This document shows positions 1 through 8,568 of a DNA stretch of 64,000 bases, piece by piece. The notes beneath the pieces are model-generated. The model worked only from the letters and a program-made list of their open reading frames with translations, searched no databases and was not told the DNA's origin. The first letter of the stretch is position 1. Every line of letters starts with the position of its first letter. The translations under genes and the position numbers were made by a program. The stretch is from Halanaeroarchaeum sp. HSR-CO (lineage in GTDB: Archaea > Halobacteriota > Halobacteria > Halobacteriales > Halobacteriaceae): positions 744,001-808,000 of the forward strand of contig NZ_CP087724.1 of the NCBI RefSeq assembly GCF_024972755.1, read 5' to 3'.

Positions 1-1
1 G

Positions 2-271
2 TTCTGGATCATCGTCGGCGTCACCGCACTCGTCAGCACGATGCTCGGGTCGGGGGCCATCACCCAATCGTATCTCGCCGATACGATACCGGCAGATATC
101 CGGGGTACTGGCCTGGGTGTCGTCAGGACGACGGCGGCGACGCTCGGGTCCGCTGGGCCGGTCCTGTTCGGCATCCTGGCCGACCGCGGCTTCTTCGACG
201 AGGGCTACCTCGTTCTCGCCGCGCTGATGGTCCTCATTATCGTTTTCACGCTCAAAATGCCCCGTACGTAG
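2..271 (+). CDS. MFS transporter, C-terminal fragment (cut by window edge)
   Basis: The reading frame is open from the first bases and ends at 271, leaving about 89 residues. The fragment has hydrophobic helices separated by a short loop containing DIRGTGLG and then RTTAATLGS. This resembles the late helices of major facilitator permeases, where a conserved R-G-x-G/A loop precedes a glycine/alanine-rich helix. It ends in a last hydrophobic helix and a short basic tail. The substrate cannot be inferred from this part. The next operon starts about 175 bp downstream on the same strand. Family assignment is moderately sure; everything N-terminal lies outside the window. Confidence 0.7.
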   Translation, partial: FWIIVGVTALVSTMLGSGAITQSYLADTIPADIRGTGLGVVRTTAATLGSAGPVLFGILADRGFFDEGYLVLAALMVLIIVFTLKMPRT

Positions 272-415
272 GCCTCTCGACGGGCGACTGTCTTCGGGTA
301 ACCCTGGTGAGCCGCGGGTATCCCCGAGGGACGGGCCCTATCACGAGAGCGATTTCGGGTGGAGTTTCCCCCGGGATTTCTCCCCGTTTCCACGGTTTGG
401 AGAGTCACCGATGCA

Positions 416-423
416 CATAAGTC
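416..423 (+). promoter_or_regulatory. Probable TATA box of the CC-protein/arsR/permease operon
   Basis: An AT-rich box (CATAAGTC) lies about 26 nt before the ATG at 446. That is the spacing expected for a haloarchaeal leaderless transcript. Position-based inference only. Confidence 0.3.
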
Positions 424-445
424 ATATCGGGATAATTCGATATAT

Positions 446-547
446 ATGTCACTACTCGACCGCTTGCTCGGGACGGATACCGAGGAGAATGAGGAATCGA
501 GTTGCTGTGGTGAGATGACGATCGAAGAAATCGAATCCGAGGATTGA
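446..547 (+). CDS. Small CC-motif acidic protein at head of arsR operon (33 aa)
   Basis: A 33-residue ORF, MSLLDRLLG then an acidic stretch, SSCCGEMTIEEI and an acidic end. It starts at the ATG at 446, just after an AT-rich promoter-like stretch, and ends 6 bp before the ArsR-family gene, so co-transcription is likely. The vicinal cysteine pair (residues 20-21) suggests binding of a soft metal or metalloid, which fits the neighbours. An upstream in-frame start at 359 exists but would run through the promoter region. Function is unproven. It may be a metallochaperone-like or sensor peptide, and it is short enough for automated callers to miss. Confidence 0.55.
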   Translation: MSLLDRLLGTDTEENEESSCCGEMTIEEIESED

Positions 548-553
548 CCTCCG

Positions 554-952
554 ATGGGCGACACTCCAGACGCGCTCGATCGGAGCGAGAGCGAATCGGC
601 CAGTGGCACACTCGACAGGGCGACCGGTGGGGCCTGTTGTGAGGGTCAGTTACCGGCCAACAGGGTGGCCTCGGACGAGATCATCGAGGCCGAACAGACG
701 GTGTTCAAGGCGCTGGCGAACGAGAAACGACTTCGCATCATCGAGGCGCTTCGTGATGGCGAACTCTGTGTCTGCGACCTCGAGGCGGTGCTGGACGTTC
801 CCCAGTCGACGGTGGCCTCCCACCTCGCTCGGCTCAGGGAGGCGGGTATCGTCGGTACCCGAAAGGACGGGAAGTGGACTCACTACCGCATCACGGATAC
901 GTTGACCCTCCAGATGCTCGATCTCGCCGCCGCACTCGGTGACGGCGAATGA
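554..952 (+). CDS. ArsR-family winged-helix metal(loid) repressor
   Basis: 132 residues with a classical ArsR/SmtB winged helix at about 45-125: FKALANEKRLRIIEAL, then ELCVCDL (Cys72 and Cys74, the ArsR-type alpha-3 metalloid site) and recognition helix QSTVASHLARLREAG. A further Cys-Cys pair at 28-29 in the N-terminal extension could supply additional ligands. Members of the family bind operator DNA and release it on binding As(III), Sb(III) or soft metals. The stop overlaps the permease start (ATGA at 949-952), so the two are translationally coupled. The gene probably autoregulates this three-gene operon. Metal identity is not settled by sequence. Confidence 0.88.
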   Translation: MGDTPDALDRSESESASGTLDRATGGACCEGQLPANRVASDEIIEAEQTVFKALANEKRLRIIEALRDGELCVCDLEAVLDVPQSTVASHLARLREAGIVGTRKDGKWTHYRITDTLTLQMLDLAAALGDGE

Positions 953-1908
953 TCCCGTCGGGGTACGAGACTGCGCTGCTGGATTCCTGGGCGTACTTCG
1001 TCCACCTGGCGGTGATCCTCACGCCGCTGTTCATCGGCGCCTCGTTCCTCGTAGGCCTCGCCCAGGAGTATCTCCCGCCGGAGCGCGTCGAGGCGATGCT
1101 CCGCTCCCGGGACCACGGGAGTGGGAACGTTCTCGCGGCGGGCCTCGGCGCCGTGACGCCGTTCTGCTCCTGCTCGACGGTGCCCGTCCTGGCCGGGTTG
1201 CTGGGCGCTGGCGCTCCGCTCGGACTGGCGTTCTCGTTCCTGCTCGCCTCGCCCATCGTCAACTGGATCGCGGTGTTCCTGCTGTTCGGCCTGTTCGGGC
1301 CGACCGTGACCCTCGTCTACGTCCTCACCGCACTGCTCGCGGCGGTCGTCGGTGGGCTGGTTATCGGCACGCTCGACCTCGAACGGTACGTCAAGGACGT
1401 CCGGATCACGACTGGCAGCCGGGAGATCACGACCGATGGTGGCACCACGGAGTGTGCCTGTTCTGGCTCACCGGCCAGCACTCACGCGGAACGGGTCACC
1501 GCTGCCGGCCGTGGCGCGCTCTCCTTTTTCTGGGACACGCTTCCCTACATCGTCGTCGGCATCGCGATCGGTGCCCTCATCCACGGCGCCGTCCCCGAAT
1601 CGGTTCTCCTGCGGATCGCCGGACCCGAGAATCCGCTCGCGACGCCACTCGCCGCGCTCGCGGGTGCGCCGCTGTACGTCAGTATCAGCGGGATGCTCCC
1701 CATCGCTCACTCGTTGGCCGAACAGGGTATTCCCATCGGCACCGTTATGGCGTTCGTGATCGGTGGTGCCGGAATCAGTATCCCGAACCTGATCCTGTTG
1801 AACAAACTCTTCGACCGTCGACTGCTCGGCATCTACGCGGCCACCGTCGTCGCCATCGGCATCGCCGTCGGCGTCCTGTTCAACATGGTCCTCGTTGGTG
1901 TACTCTGA
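949..1908 (+). CDS. ArsP/DUF318-family membrane permease
   Basis: 319 residues of mostly hydrophobic helices in two repeated halves. The first half carries the family signature TPFCSCSTVP (Cys73, Cys75) followed by a glycine-rich helix and SPIVN. A hydrophilic loop near 165 holds another Cys-x-Cys pair, and the second half begins at about residue 190 (FFWDTLPYIVVG). This is the permease family of ArsP (trivalent organoarsenical efflux) and SO_0444-type Cu/Zn efflux proteins. Coupling to an ArsR repressor with a CxC metal site supports metal(loid) export. The exact substrate could be organoarsenicals, arsenite or a soft metal. Confidence 0.85.
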   Translation: MIPSGYETALLDSWAYFVHLAVILTPLFIGASFLVGLAQEYLPPERVEAMLRSRDHGSGNVLAAGLGAVTPFCSCSTVPVLAGLLGAGAPLGLAFSFLLASPIVNWIAVFLLFGLFGPTVTLVYVLTALLAAVVGGLVIGTLDLERYVKDVRITTGSREITTDGGTTECACSGSPASTHAERVTAAGRGALSFFWDTLPYIVVGIAIGALIHGAVPESVLLRIAGPENPLATPLAALAGAPLYVSISGMLPIAHSLAEQGIPIGTVMAFVIGGAGISIPNLILLNKLFDRRLLGIYAATVVAIGIAVGVLFNMVLVGVL

Positions 1909-2080
1909 GTCGGGGTCGCCCTGATGGCGCGGTCATCCACTGTCGGGACCACGTCGATCAGTGGGGCCGTCTTTAACTTGACGTGTCACGAACAATACGT
2001 ATAGTGCCAGGGCCTCCCCTCGGGAATGTCGGCATCGATGCTGCACGTGGTCGTCCTTGGAGCAGGATTCGCGGCTCAAC

Positions 2081-2158
2081 CCGTGGTCGGACCGATCGTG
2101 GAGTGGCCCGTGGTCGGATCGATCGGGGAGATACCCGCCGGCGGATCGATCCACGAGG
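2081..2158. repeat. Degenerate 27-bp tandem repeat (about 3 units)
   Basis: CCGTGGTCGGA plus CGATCG and GGAG recur at 2081-2103 and 2108-2130 with about two mismatches, and a weaker third copy sits at 2136-2158. Because 27 is a multiple of three, every reading frame shows a 9-residue repeat. None of those frames looks like a real protein, so I read this as non-coding repeat DNA between the permease and the next gene. Confidence 0.6.
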
Positions 2159-2251
2159 ACGTCGTCGACCACCGACCGTCCTCGGCCAGGCCGGCTCGGA
2201 CCGCGAACGACGGAACGAACCACGACCCATGATCGTTGCACCGAACAGGGG

Positions 2252-2923
2252 GTGTCGGCCCTCGTGATCACTTCGAGCGAAACGCGACCGTCTCTGGCGA
2301 ATCGGATCGCTCGCCGCATCGGCGGCCTCGTCAACCACGACCACGTCGTCGTCCGCTTTCTCTCGCTGTGGACGCTGTGTTTCGTGCTGTTCCTCCTGGC
2401 CTGGACCGTTTCGTATTTGTTCCTGCCGGAGGCGTTGCTCCGCCGCACGGGGGGCCCGGGACCCACGTCGCGAACCGCCGAGACGGTCGGCCGGGAGTTC
2501 GTCTCCTTATTCGCCTGGAATCTCGGATTCAGCCTGCTCGTCGTCGCCGCGAACGCGTTCCGGTCGATTCGGACGCCCCTCGGGTATCTGGTCGTTCTCG
2601 TGATGTGGATGCAGGGAGCGGTGATCTGGGGCACGAACTCGCTGACCGTCCAGACCGGCCGACTGGCACCCTCGCTGTCGGTGATCTTGGGCCGGAGTGG
2701 GGTATACGAACTCAGTGCACTGGTCGCCATCGCGGTGGCGACCCGTGGAGTGATGCTCTGGCACCAGGAATCCGGTCCACGGTGGCGCGAGGAGTTCGAA
2801 CGGGTGCGGGGACCGGGCGACTGGAGCATCTCCAGGGGCGAGATAGCCGTACTCGTCGCCGGTGTCACGGTGCTGGCGCTGGCGAACTATCGGGAGGCGG
2901 CAATGGTCGTGGCTACGGGGTGA
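2252..2923 (+). CDS. Integral membrane protein, possibly SpoIIM/DUF95-like
   Basis: About 223 residues if the GTG at 2252 is used; GTG 2264 is an alternative. The frame is open to 2057, but the extra N-terminus is Arg/Ser/Asp low-complexity sequence over a tandem repeat and is probably not translated. Hydrophobic helices lie at about residues 30-50, 80-105, 110-130, 145-165 and 195-215. Central features are an FxxN-type helix (SLFAWNLGFSLL), a glycine-flanked helix and SGVYELSALVAIAVAT. This order resembles stage II sporulation protein M-like membrane proteins (DUF95). Haloarchaea do not sporulate, and archaeal members have no settled role. Moderate confidence that it is a gene, low for the family. 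Confidence 0.6.
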   Translation: MSALVITSSETRPSLANRIARRIGGLVNHDHVVVRFLSLWTLCFVLFLLAWTVSYLFLPEALLRRTGGPGPTSRTAETVGREFVSLFAWNLGFSLLVVAANAFRSIRTPLGYLVVLVMWMQGAVIWGTNSLTVQTGRLAPSLSVILGRSGVYELSALVAIAVATRGVMLWHQESGPRWREEFERVRGPGDWSISRGEIAVLVAGVTVLALANYREAAMVVATG

Positions 2924-3738
2924 CGCCCGAGCCGTTCGACACGCGTTCCGTCGATACTGGCCTGTGATCTGATGCGTCGGGGTAGCACGCTGAATAGGTC
3001 GTGGGGTGCCTCGGTGGCCTTCCATCCAACCCGTGCAGACCAACCCGACTTGTCGCGTCTGACGATTGGTGGGGTGGGAGGTGGGTGACACAGACTCATT
3101 GTCCGTACGGTCAATTGGCGAGTTCGCCGTGCTACCCCGTCCGTTCTTTTCACGATTTGGATCCTCTTCGTTTTCCGTCGACACGGGCATCGGATTTGTA
3201 TCGGTCATTTGGGACTCGCGTGGTCTGGCCCTTTTCGAGTGACCACTACTGGCATCGGGAACTGGTCGATCCCGGAACCCCATCTGGAGCGAATATGTCC
3301 TATCGTTGGCAGTCACTATCGCCGCATAAATGCGTATCAGATAGCAGTATAACGGTCTCCGTGTTACTTAATTTCACTACTACAAATTTACAATATACAA
3401 TTTAATGACACATGGATTACTGGCAAAAACCTCTACGAAAGCTGCAATAATAAGTGTGATTGCAGTCGATACTATATTATATTGTAGAAAATACAGATAC
3501 TATGGGGCTTTTTCAGATAATACCGCAATTTAGAAAAACACCCATCTTTGACCTACTAGGCAAGATAATTATACAAACGAACAATCTTACGTCTCCTGAC
3601 AATCAAAAGAATGCTGTCAATTCAACTACGACTTACCGGTAACCTATCGAAGAAGTAATTTTTCTGGCTGGTGGCGAAAAGGTCGTCGTGTCGCCGGTGT
3701 TGGCAGTCGTCGCCGACCGCCACGCGATCTATTCCACC
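2924..3738. other. Gene-free stretch, partly AT-rich
   Basis: No ORF here has haloarchaeal codon bias or recognisable domains. About 3340-3650 is strikingly AT-rich compared with its surroundings. A 60-codon ORF at 3460-3642 is composed of AT-rich codons and has no recognisable feature. The stretch ends just before the stop codon of hemL on the other strand. Confidence 0.5.
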
Positions 3739-5073
3739 CTACAGGACGGCCTTGTACGCTTCGAGGGTTTCCTCGATGTCCGCCTGGGTGTGGGCAGCAC
3801 TGACGAACTGGGATTCGAACTGGTTGGCGGTGAGGAAGACGCCTTCGTCGAGCATCTCCTGCCAGAAGAGCCGTTCCCAGCGATCGGTGGCGGCGGCATC
3901 GACGTCCGCCCCGTTCTTCGGGCAGTACTCGTAGCGGTCGCAGGCCTCGTCCTGGCGACAGCCACCGGCACACCCTTCGCTCTGGGGACCGCCCCGTCGG
4001 GTGAAGATGATCTTGAACATGCTGTCGCGGCCCGCGACGGTGTAACTGGGCGCGCGGTCGGCGACGAGGTCGGCCAGGCCCTCGCGAAGCATGGTCCCGA
4101 GTTCCTCGACGTGCTCGTAGACGTTCTCCTCGGCAGCGTAGCGCAGCGTCTCCAGGCCGGCGGTCATGGTGACGGGATGGCCGGAGAATGTGCCGGATTG
4201 GAAGACGTCGCCCGAGGGCGTGAACTGCTCTACGTATTCGGTCTTGCCGCCGATAGCGCCGATGGGGAAGCCACCGCCGATGACCTTGCCGAAGGTGGTG
4301 AGATCGGGTTCGACGTCGAAGACGCCCTGGGCGCCCTGGAGACCGCCGACGCGAAAGCCAGTGATGACCTCGTCGAAGACGAGGAGGGCGCCGTACTCGT
4401 CGGTGAGCGAGCGGAGCGTCTGGTGGTAGCCGTCGATGGGGTGGACGATACCGTGGTTGCCGAGGATGGGTTCGGTGAGGACGGCGGCGATGTCCTCGCC
4501 TTGATCCTCGAAGACGGCAGTGATGGCTTCCTCGTCGTTGAAGGGGACGGGGATGGTGTGCTCGGCGAACGAATCGGGAATGCCGGGTGAGGATGGCTCG
4601 GCACCGTCGGGATCGCCGTCGACGAGGGTCCCCTCCTGGGCGCCGTGATAGCTGCCCTGCATGATGACGACTTTGTCGCGGCCGGTGATTCCGCGGGCCA
4701 GTCGCATGGCGGAGACGGTGGCCTCGGTACCGGAGTTGACGAACCGGAGCATCTCCACCGAGGGAACGTGGCGCACGATGAACTCGGCGAGTTCGACTTC
4801 GACTTCGGTGGGTGCGCCGTACATAGTGCCGTCGCTGACCTGGGACTGGATGGCGGCGACGACGCGGTCGGGGAGGGTGTGGCCGAGGAGGAGCGGGCCG
4901 TAACCCATGACGTAGTCGAGGTACTTGTTGCCGTCGGCGTCGATGACGTGGGCGCCGTCGCCGCGTTTGACGAAGAAGGGATACGGCTTGGTGGCGCGGA
5001 CGGACGAGTTGACGCCGCCGGCGAGGACGTCGAGAGCCCGGTCGTAGAGTGCACGGGAGCGTTCGCGGGACAT
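3739..5073 (-). CDS. hemL: Glutamate-1-semialdehyde 2,1-aminomutase
   Basis: 444 residues from the ATG at 5073 ([14 protein letters not shown]). The frame extends to 5232, but that extra part has no family similarity. This class-III PLP aminotransferase converts glutamate-1-semialdehyde to 5-aminolevulinate, the C5 entry to haem and cobamide synthesis. Visible signatures are GGVNSSVRA near the N-terminus, the PLP aspartate region [12 protein letters not shown], and the Schiff-base lysine in [14 protein letters not shown]. Near the C-terminus is a four-cysteine insert, C368-x3-C372-x5-C378-x5-C384, that could bind a metal or cluster and is absent from the bacterial enzyme as I know it. No other hem gene is adjacent. 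Confidence 0.95.
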   Translation of the reverse strand: MSRERSRALYDRALDVLAGGVNSSVRATKPYPFFVKRGDGAHVIDADGNKYLDYVMGYGPLLLGHTLPDRVVAAIQSQVSDGTMYGAPTEVEVELAEFIVRHVPSVEMLRFVNSGTEATVSAMRLARGITGRDKVVIMQGSYHGAQEGTLVDGDPDGAEPSSPGIPDSFAEHTIPVPFNDEEAITAVFEDQGEDIAAVLTEPILGNHGIVHPIDGYHQTLRSLTDEYGALLVFDEVITGFRVGGLQGAQGVFDVEPDLTTFGKVIGGGFPIGAIGGKTEYVEQFTPSGDVFQSGTFSGHPVTMTAGLETLRYAAEENVYEHVEELGTMLREGLADLVADRAPSYTVAGRDSMFKIIFTRRGGPQSEGCAGGCRQDEACDRYEYCPKNGADVDAAATDRWERLFWQEMLDEGVFLTANQFESQFVSAAHTQADIEETLEAYKAVL

Positions 5074-5207
5074 AGCGAGTGCTTCGACCCCGGATGAAAA
5101 ATAGATGGCGAATTTTCCCGGGCCCGATTTACACGGCGGTCCAGGACGGCAGTGCCACTGTTGATTTATCCGGTGGTATTTTGCCGATCGACGAGTGGAT
5201 TCGCTGC

Positions 5208-5609
5208 ATGGCCGAAGACGCGTACGCCACAACGGTACATCCTCAATATCGAGATCTCGACCCGCAAGGGCACGTCAATCAAGCGGTGTATTTTAGCTGG
5301 CTTGAACAGGCACGAACGAATTATTGGGCCGAGGTGGTCGGCGAGCGACATGATCTTGCGCCGCTCGCGGTCAAACGACAAGAAATCGAGTATATCGCGC
5401 CAGTCACACTAGAGGACTCCGTGACTGTCGCCCAGCGAATAACCGATATTGGCACGACCAGTTTTGACATCGCCTACGAGATACGGACCGACGATGGACG
5501 GGTTGCCACGGCAGAAGTCGTTCTCGTGGCTATTGACCGGGAGACTGGTCGATCTGTTCCCATCCCCGAAACGTGGCGACGGCCAATTACTGCGTTCGAG
5601 GGTCTTTGA
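5208..5609 (+). CDS. Hotdog-fold acyl-CoA thioesterase (4HBT family)
   Basis: 133 residues from the ATG at 5208. The open frame runs upstream to 5079, but the family match begins just after [10 protein letters not shown]. The N-terminal [23 protein letters not shown] is the hallmark of 4-hydroxybenzoyl-CoA thioesterase-type hotdog enzymes: Asp in DLD/DxQGHVN, then the helix with Y-x-x-x-x-E/Q-A-R. The beta-strand pattern [19 protein letters not shown] follows. Such enzymes hydrolyse acyl-CoA thioesters; substrate not predictable. It diverges from hemL (start codons 134 bp apart), so the two promoters share that gap. Length is typical for the family. Confidence 0.85.
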   Translation: MAEDAYATTVHPQYRDLDPQGHVNQAVYFSWLEQARTNYWAEVVGERHDLAPLAVKRQEIEYIAPVTLEDSVTVAQRITDIGTTSFDIAYEIRTDDGRVATAEVVLVAIDRETGRSVPIPETWRRPITAFEGL

Positions 5610-5960
5610 AACGAACGAATCGGTACTGATAGGTATCCACTCGTCCGCCAACCGACGCTCTCCGCGTCTGTGGTATGAGGGAAAGGGGAGAGACCGTGGG
5701 AAATTCGGGGAGATATGGGGGGAGATGGAGTTCAACCGTGGTGCCAGTGGGGGATGGATGTGGTGGCGTGAACCGGCTGACAATGGACTATCCCGCTGGG
5801 ACGTTTGTCTTCCATCGGTGCAGGTGGCACTGACACCAGTTACCAATGCTACCGCAGTCGAATTAATTCTTTCTAGGGATATTTGATATGTTGTGTCGGT
5901 GAGCGTCGCTATCGGCAACCATCACTTCGAGTTGGGGTGCGGGCCGTCTCGGCGAGACCA

Positions 5961-6016
5961 GTGACTGTCGTATCGCAGGGCGGCTCACGTGACTGTCGTA
6001 TCGCAGGGCGGCTCAC
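5961..6016. repeat. Perfect 28-bp tandem duplication
   Basis: Two head-to-tail copies with no mismatch occupy 5961-5988 and 5989-6016. Each begins GTGACTGTCG and ends GGCGGCTCAC. The ends GTGA and TCAC are inverted relative to each other, so the junction reads TCACGTGA. Perfect identity suggests a recent slippage event or selected paired sites. Confidence 0.9.
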
Positions 6017-6174
6017 TATCGTGTTCTCCTTCACGATACTGGCCGCCCGGGTACACCCACAACTGGGATCAATATAGCTGTTGCCTGTACACTGGAGTCT
6101 TCAAGCGGTCGGATGTCGGCGTCGATTGCACATTCAACCCATGAAGCGCACTGATGATCGCACATTAGCTGCAG

Positions 6175-6185
6175 GGGGGGGGGGG
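6175..6185 (+). repeat. Homopolymer run of 11 G
   Basis: Eleven consecutive G residues in non-coding DNA. A similar 12-G run occurs at 28083-28094. Length in the real genome is uncertain because such runs are error-prone to sequence. Confidence 0.8.
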
Positions 6186-6468
6186 TTGCAGCGGAAGGCA
6201 CACCGAGAGCCTCGATACGCAGATGGGACTGTGACACAGTGGGTGCGAGAGCTACCGGCTCGGTCCGAGTTCATCAGTGGACAGGGACAGCTATCGTGCT
6301 CGTGGGAACGCCCCGAATCGTCTGGAAGCCGTCGGGTCGCCGACACGGCCGAGGAACTGTAACCGTCGCACCACGCTGGAGGGGTCGCTTCGAGGCGTAT
6401 CTCCCGACACGACATCTCATCGAACAACCTAATTTAAGTGGATGACCCATATAGGTATCAGCACGCAA

Positions 6469-6870
6469 ATGTACAAGATTCTCATCCCCGTCGGCGATGA
6501 CAACGACCGGGCGAAGCGCCAGGCGAGACACGTCAGGAACCTTCCCTGTGCAAGCGAAGCAATCGAAGTAACGATCACCCACGCACGTACTGGAAGGGAA
6601 AAGCAGGTCACGGCGGAGATGCAACAACCGGATCGAGTCGAGTCAGTCCGACGGGCAAAGGAAATTCTAGAGGATGCTGATATCGCGGTCGCGACACAAG
6701 ACGTGTCGTCGCCGCCTGCTGAAGGTATCGTCTCTCTTGCAACAGAGGGGAACTTCGACGAAATCGTCATTTCCGGGCGCAAACGGAGTCCGACGGAGAA
6801 GGCAATCCTGGGTAGCGTCACTCAGTCAGTCATTCTCGAAGCGGACCAGGCAGTGACGGTAGTCAACTAA
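6469..6870 (+). CDS. UspA-family universal stress protein
   Basis: 133 residues from the ATG at 6469 (MYKILIPVGDD). An upstream in-frame ATG at 6442 overlaps the promoter region. The Rossmann-like UspA fold is shown by the N-terminal strand KILIPV, an acidic and Arg-rich helix, FDEIVISGRK, and the phosphate-binding loop SPTEKAILGSVTQSV, which matches the G-x2-G-x9-G-S/T ATP-binding pattern only loosely. The final strand VTVVN is typical. Haloarchaea carry many such proteins; they are single-domain, cytosolic and stress-linked. The expected promoter AT tract lies about 33 nt upstream. It stands alone, 70 bp from the convergent dehydrogenase. Confidence 0.88.
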   Translation: MYKILIPVGDDNDRAKRQARHVRNLPCASEAIEVTITHARTGREKQVTAEMQQPDRVESVRRAKEILEDADIAVATQDVSSPPAEGIVSLATEGNFDEIVISGRKRSPTEKAILGSVTQSVILEADQAVTVVN

Positions 6871-6940
6871 CTGTCGAGTGGGACCGACGCTATTGCCATT
6901 CTATCCGTCCCACCGCTGAGTCTTTGAACGGAACTCACCG

Positions 6941-7981
6941 TTACGGAACGAGTACCGCTCTCCCTTCGATCTCTCCGGCCTCCAGCATCGCGGCGACGTC
7001 GTTTATTTCCGCCAGATCGTATGTTTCGGTCTGCAACTCGACGTCACCCTGGGCCACTAACGCCATGAGTTCCTGTAATTCGGTATACTGACCGATGAGC
7101 GAACCCCTGTAGGCCCATTCTCCGTGTACCAACGTCTGCGATGTCTCATGCAGATGCCCGCCGTACCCTGCCACGTGGTGGTCGCCGCCGAGCGCGAGCA
7201 TGTCCTCCGTGAGTGCCAGTGTATCGTCTCGACCGACGAAATCGATCGCCTGCTGGGCCCCTTCGCCGTCCGTGATCTCTTCGATAGCTGTGCCGACATC
7301 GGTGGAGGACGAATCGATCGTGTGATCGGCCCCCAACGTTTCGGCCAGGCCGAGTGCAGCCTCTTTTACATCGATGGCGATGATTTTCGCGGCACTCATC
7401 GCGTCCAGTGCCTGTAGGCCGATATGGCCCAACCCCCCGATTCCAAGGACGATCGCATAGTCACCGGGATTCAGTCCACCGACCGCTTTTTTCACCGTGT
7501 GATAGGCAGTGATACCTGCGTCTGCGTGCGGAGCGACCGTTGTGGGATCGACATCGTCCGGAAGTGGGACGACGGAACGGGCCGAAGTCCGTAGGTACTC
7601 CGCGAATCCGCCATCTCTGTTCATTCCAGGGAATGCCGAATTCTCGCAGTAGGTGTCCTTGCCTTGCCGACACGCTCTACATTCACCACACGTGTCGAGC
7701 GGATGGACAATAACCGTGTCTCCGGGTTCGACAGTGGTTACGTCCTCCCCGACCTCAGCGATGGTCCCGGCATTTTCGTGTCCCAGGGTCTGTGGGAAGT
7801 CGATGTCGACGTATTTCGTCCACATCCCTTCGACAATATGGTTGTCTGTTTGACACCAACCCGCCCCGTCGATTTCGACTAGCACGTCATTTGGACTCTG
7901 GATCTCCGGTCGAGGAATCTCCTCGATCTCGAAGGCGTCGTGCATGTCGTCCGTGTATTCGTGTAATCGTGCTGCACGCAT
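6941..7981 (-). CDS. Zinc-dependent alcohol dehydrogenase (MDR family)
   Basis: 346 residues from the ATG at 7981 (MRAARLHEYT). The frame runs open to 8122 without similarity. The catalytic zinc site is Cys43 in GWCQTDNH, His68-Glu69 in LGHEN and a later ligand. The structural zinc site is Cys98, 101, 104 and 112. Rossmann motif GIGGLGHIGLQ follows near 185, with an acidic ID after the second strand favouring NAD over NADP. Acts on primary or secondary alcohols or formaldehyde-like aldehydes; substrate open. It diverges from the VOC gene (start codons 70 bp apart). With the iron-type dehydrogenase nearby it begins a region rich in alcohol/aldehyde enzymes. Confidence 0.88.
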   Translation of the reverse strand: MRAARLHEYTDDMHDAFEIEEIPRPEIQSPNDVLVEIDGAGWCQTDNHIVEGMWTKYVDIDFPQTLGHENAGTIAEVGEDVTTVEPGDTVIVHPLDTCGECRACRQGKDTYCENSAFPGMNRDGGFAEYLRTSARSVVPLPDDVDPTTVAPHADAGITAYHTVKKAVGGLNPGDYAIVLGIGGLGHIGLQALDAMSAAKIIAIDVKEAALGLAETLGADHTIDSSSTDVGTAIEEITDGEGAQQAIDFVGRDDTLALTEDMLALGGDHHVAGYGGHLHETSQTLVHGEWAYRGSLIGQYTELQELMALVAQGDVELQTETYDLAEINDVAAMLEAGEIEGRAVLVP

Positions 7982-8051
7982 GGGTGAGATATTCACCCGT
8001 ATCTGTAATGGATGTTTGGGTACCGATCGATCGACGGTGCCGAAAGCTACA

Positions 8052-8501
8052 ATGGCAATTGACGACGAGTTACCAGTGATGGTCGACCGGACTCCACACC
8101 ACGTCGGTATCGCCGTCGCCAATCTCGATGCTGTTCGTGCGTTCTACGAACAAACCTTCGACTTCGAACTCGTCGAGGAATTCACGGTAACGGGTGAGGC
8201 CTTCGAGAAAGGGATCGGAGCAGATGACGCAACTGGGCAGTTCGCCCGTCTCTCTATGGGCGACGTCCTTCTGGAACTCGTCGAATACGATCCGCACGGT
8301 GAGAACAGAGCTGCTCCCGCTGTGACTGACCGTGGCGCGGTGCATCTCGCGTTCGAGTATGACGACGTCGCTGCGTTCTATTCGACACTGGACGCCGCCG
8401 TCGAAACGATCAGTGAACCGGTAACGACCGAGAGCGGGACCACTATCCTGTTTTTGCGCGATCCGGAAGGCAATCTGATCGAACTGGTCTCTCCCCCGTA
8501 G
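8052..8501 (+). CDS. VOC/glyoxalase-fold protein, methylmalonyl-CoA epimerase-like
   Basis: 149 residues from the ATG at 8052; the internal ATG at 8079 (MVDRTPHHVG) is an equally plausible start. Two beta-alpha-beta-beta-beta modules are visible. Metal ligands of the vicinal-oxygen-chelate fold appear in order: His in HHVGIAVANL, Glu in LLELVEY, His in AVHLAFEY and Glu in NLIELVSPP. The pattern HHVGIAV...LDAVRAFYE is close to methylmalonyl-CoA epimerases, but lactoylglutathione lyase-like activities are also possible. No methylmalonyl-CoA mutase gene lies nearby. It is cytosolic and divergent from the zinc alcohol dehydrogenase. Confidence 0.75.
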   Translation: MAIDDELPVMVDRTPHHVGIAVANLDAVRAFYEQTFDFELVEEFTVTGEAFEKGIGADDATGQFARLSMGDVLLELVEYDPHGENRAAPAVTDRGAVHLAFEYDDVAAFYSTLDAAVETISEPVTTESGTTILFLRDPEGNLIELVSPP

Positions 8502-8568
8502 CACGGGGACCGCGAGCGGATCGCAATCACCCACCGCAGCAAATAGTTCTCGACTGGCGGCTCAGTCG

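Larger units (their letters stand above)
5610..6468. other. Gene-free stretch with simple repeats
   Basis: About 860 bp without a convincing gene. ORFs of 90-169 codons on both strands lack domains and contradict each other. It holds a perfect 28-bp tandem duplication (5961-6016) and an 11-G run (6175-6185). The promoter region of the downstream stress-protein gene lies at its right end, with AATTTAAG at about 6431-6438. Confidence 0.5.

Noticed and set aside
3688-4590. A 300-codon plus-strand ORF antisense to hemL
   Set aside because: It is the shadow of hemL caused by GC-rich codon bias; it has no domain or start signal.
5409-5918. A 169-codon minus-strand ORF opposite the thioesterase
   Set aside because: It covers the real thioesterase gene antisense and then non-coding DNA; no family match.
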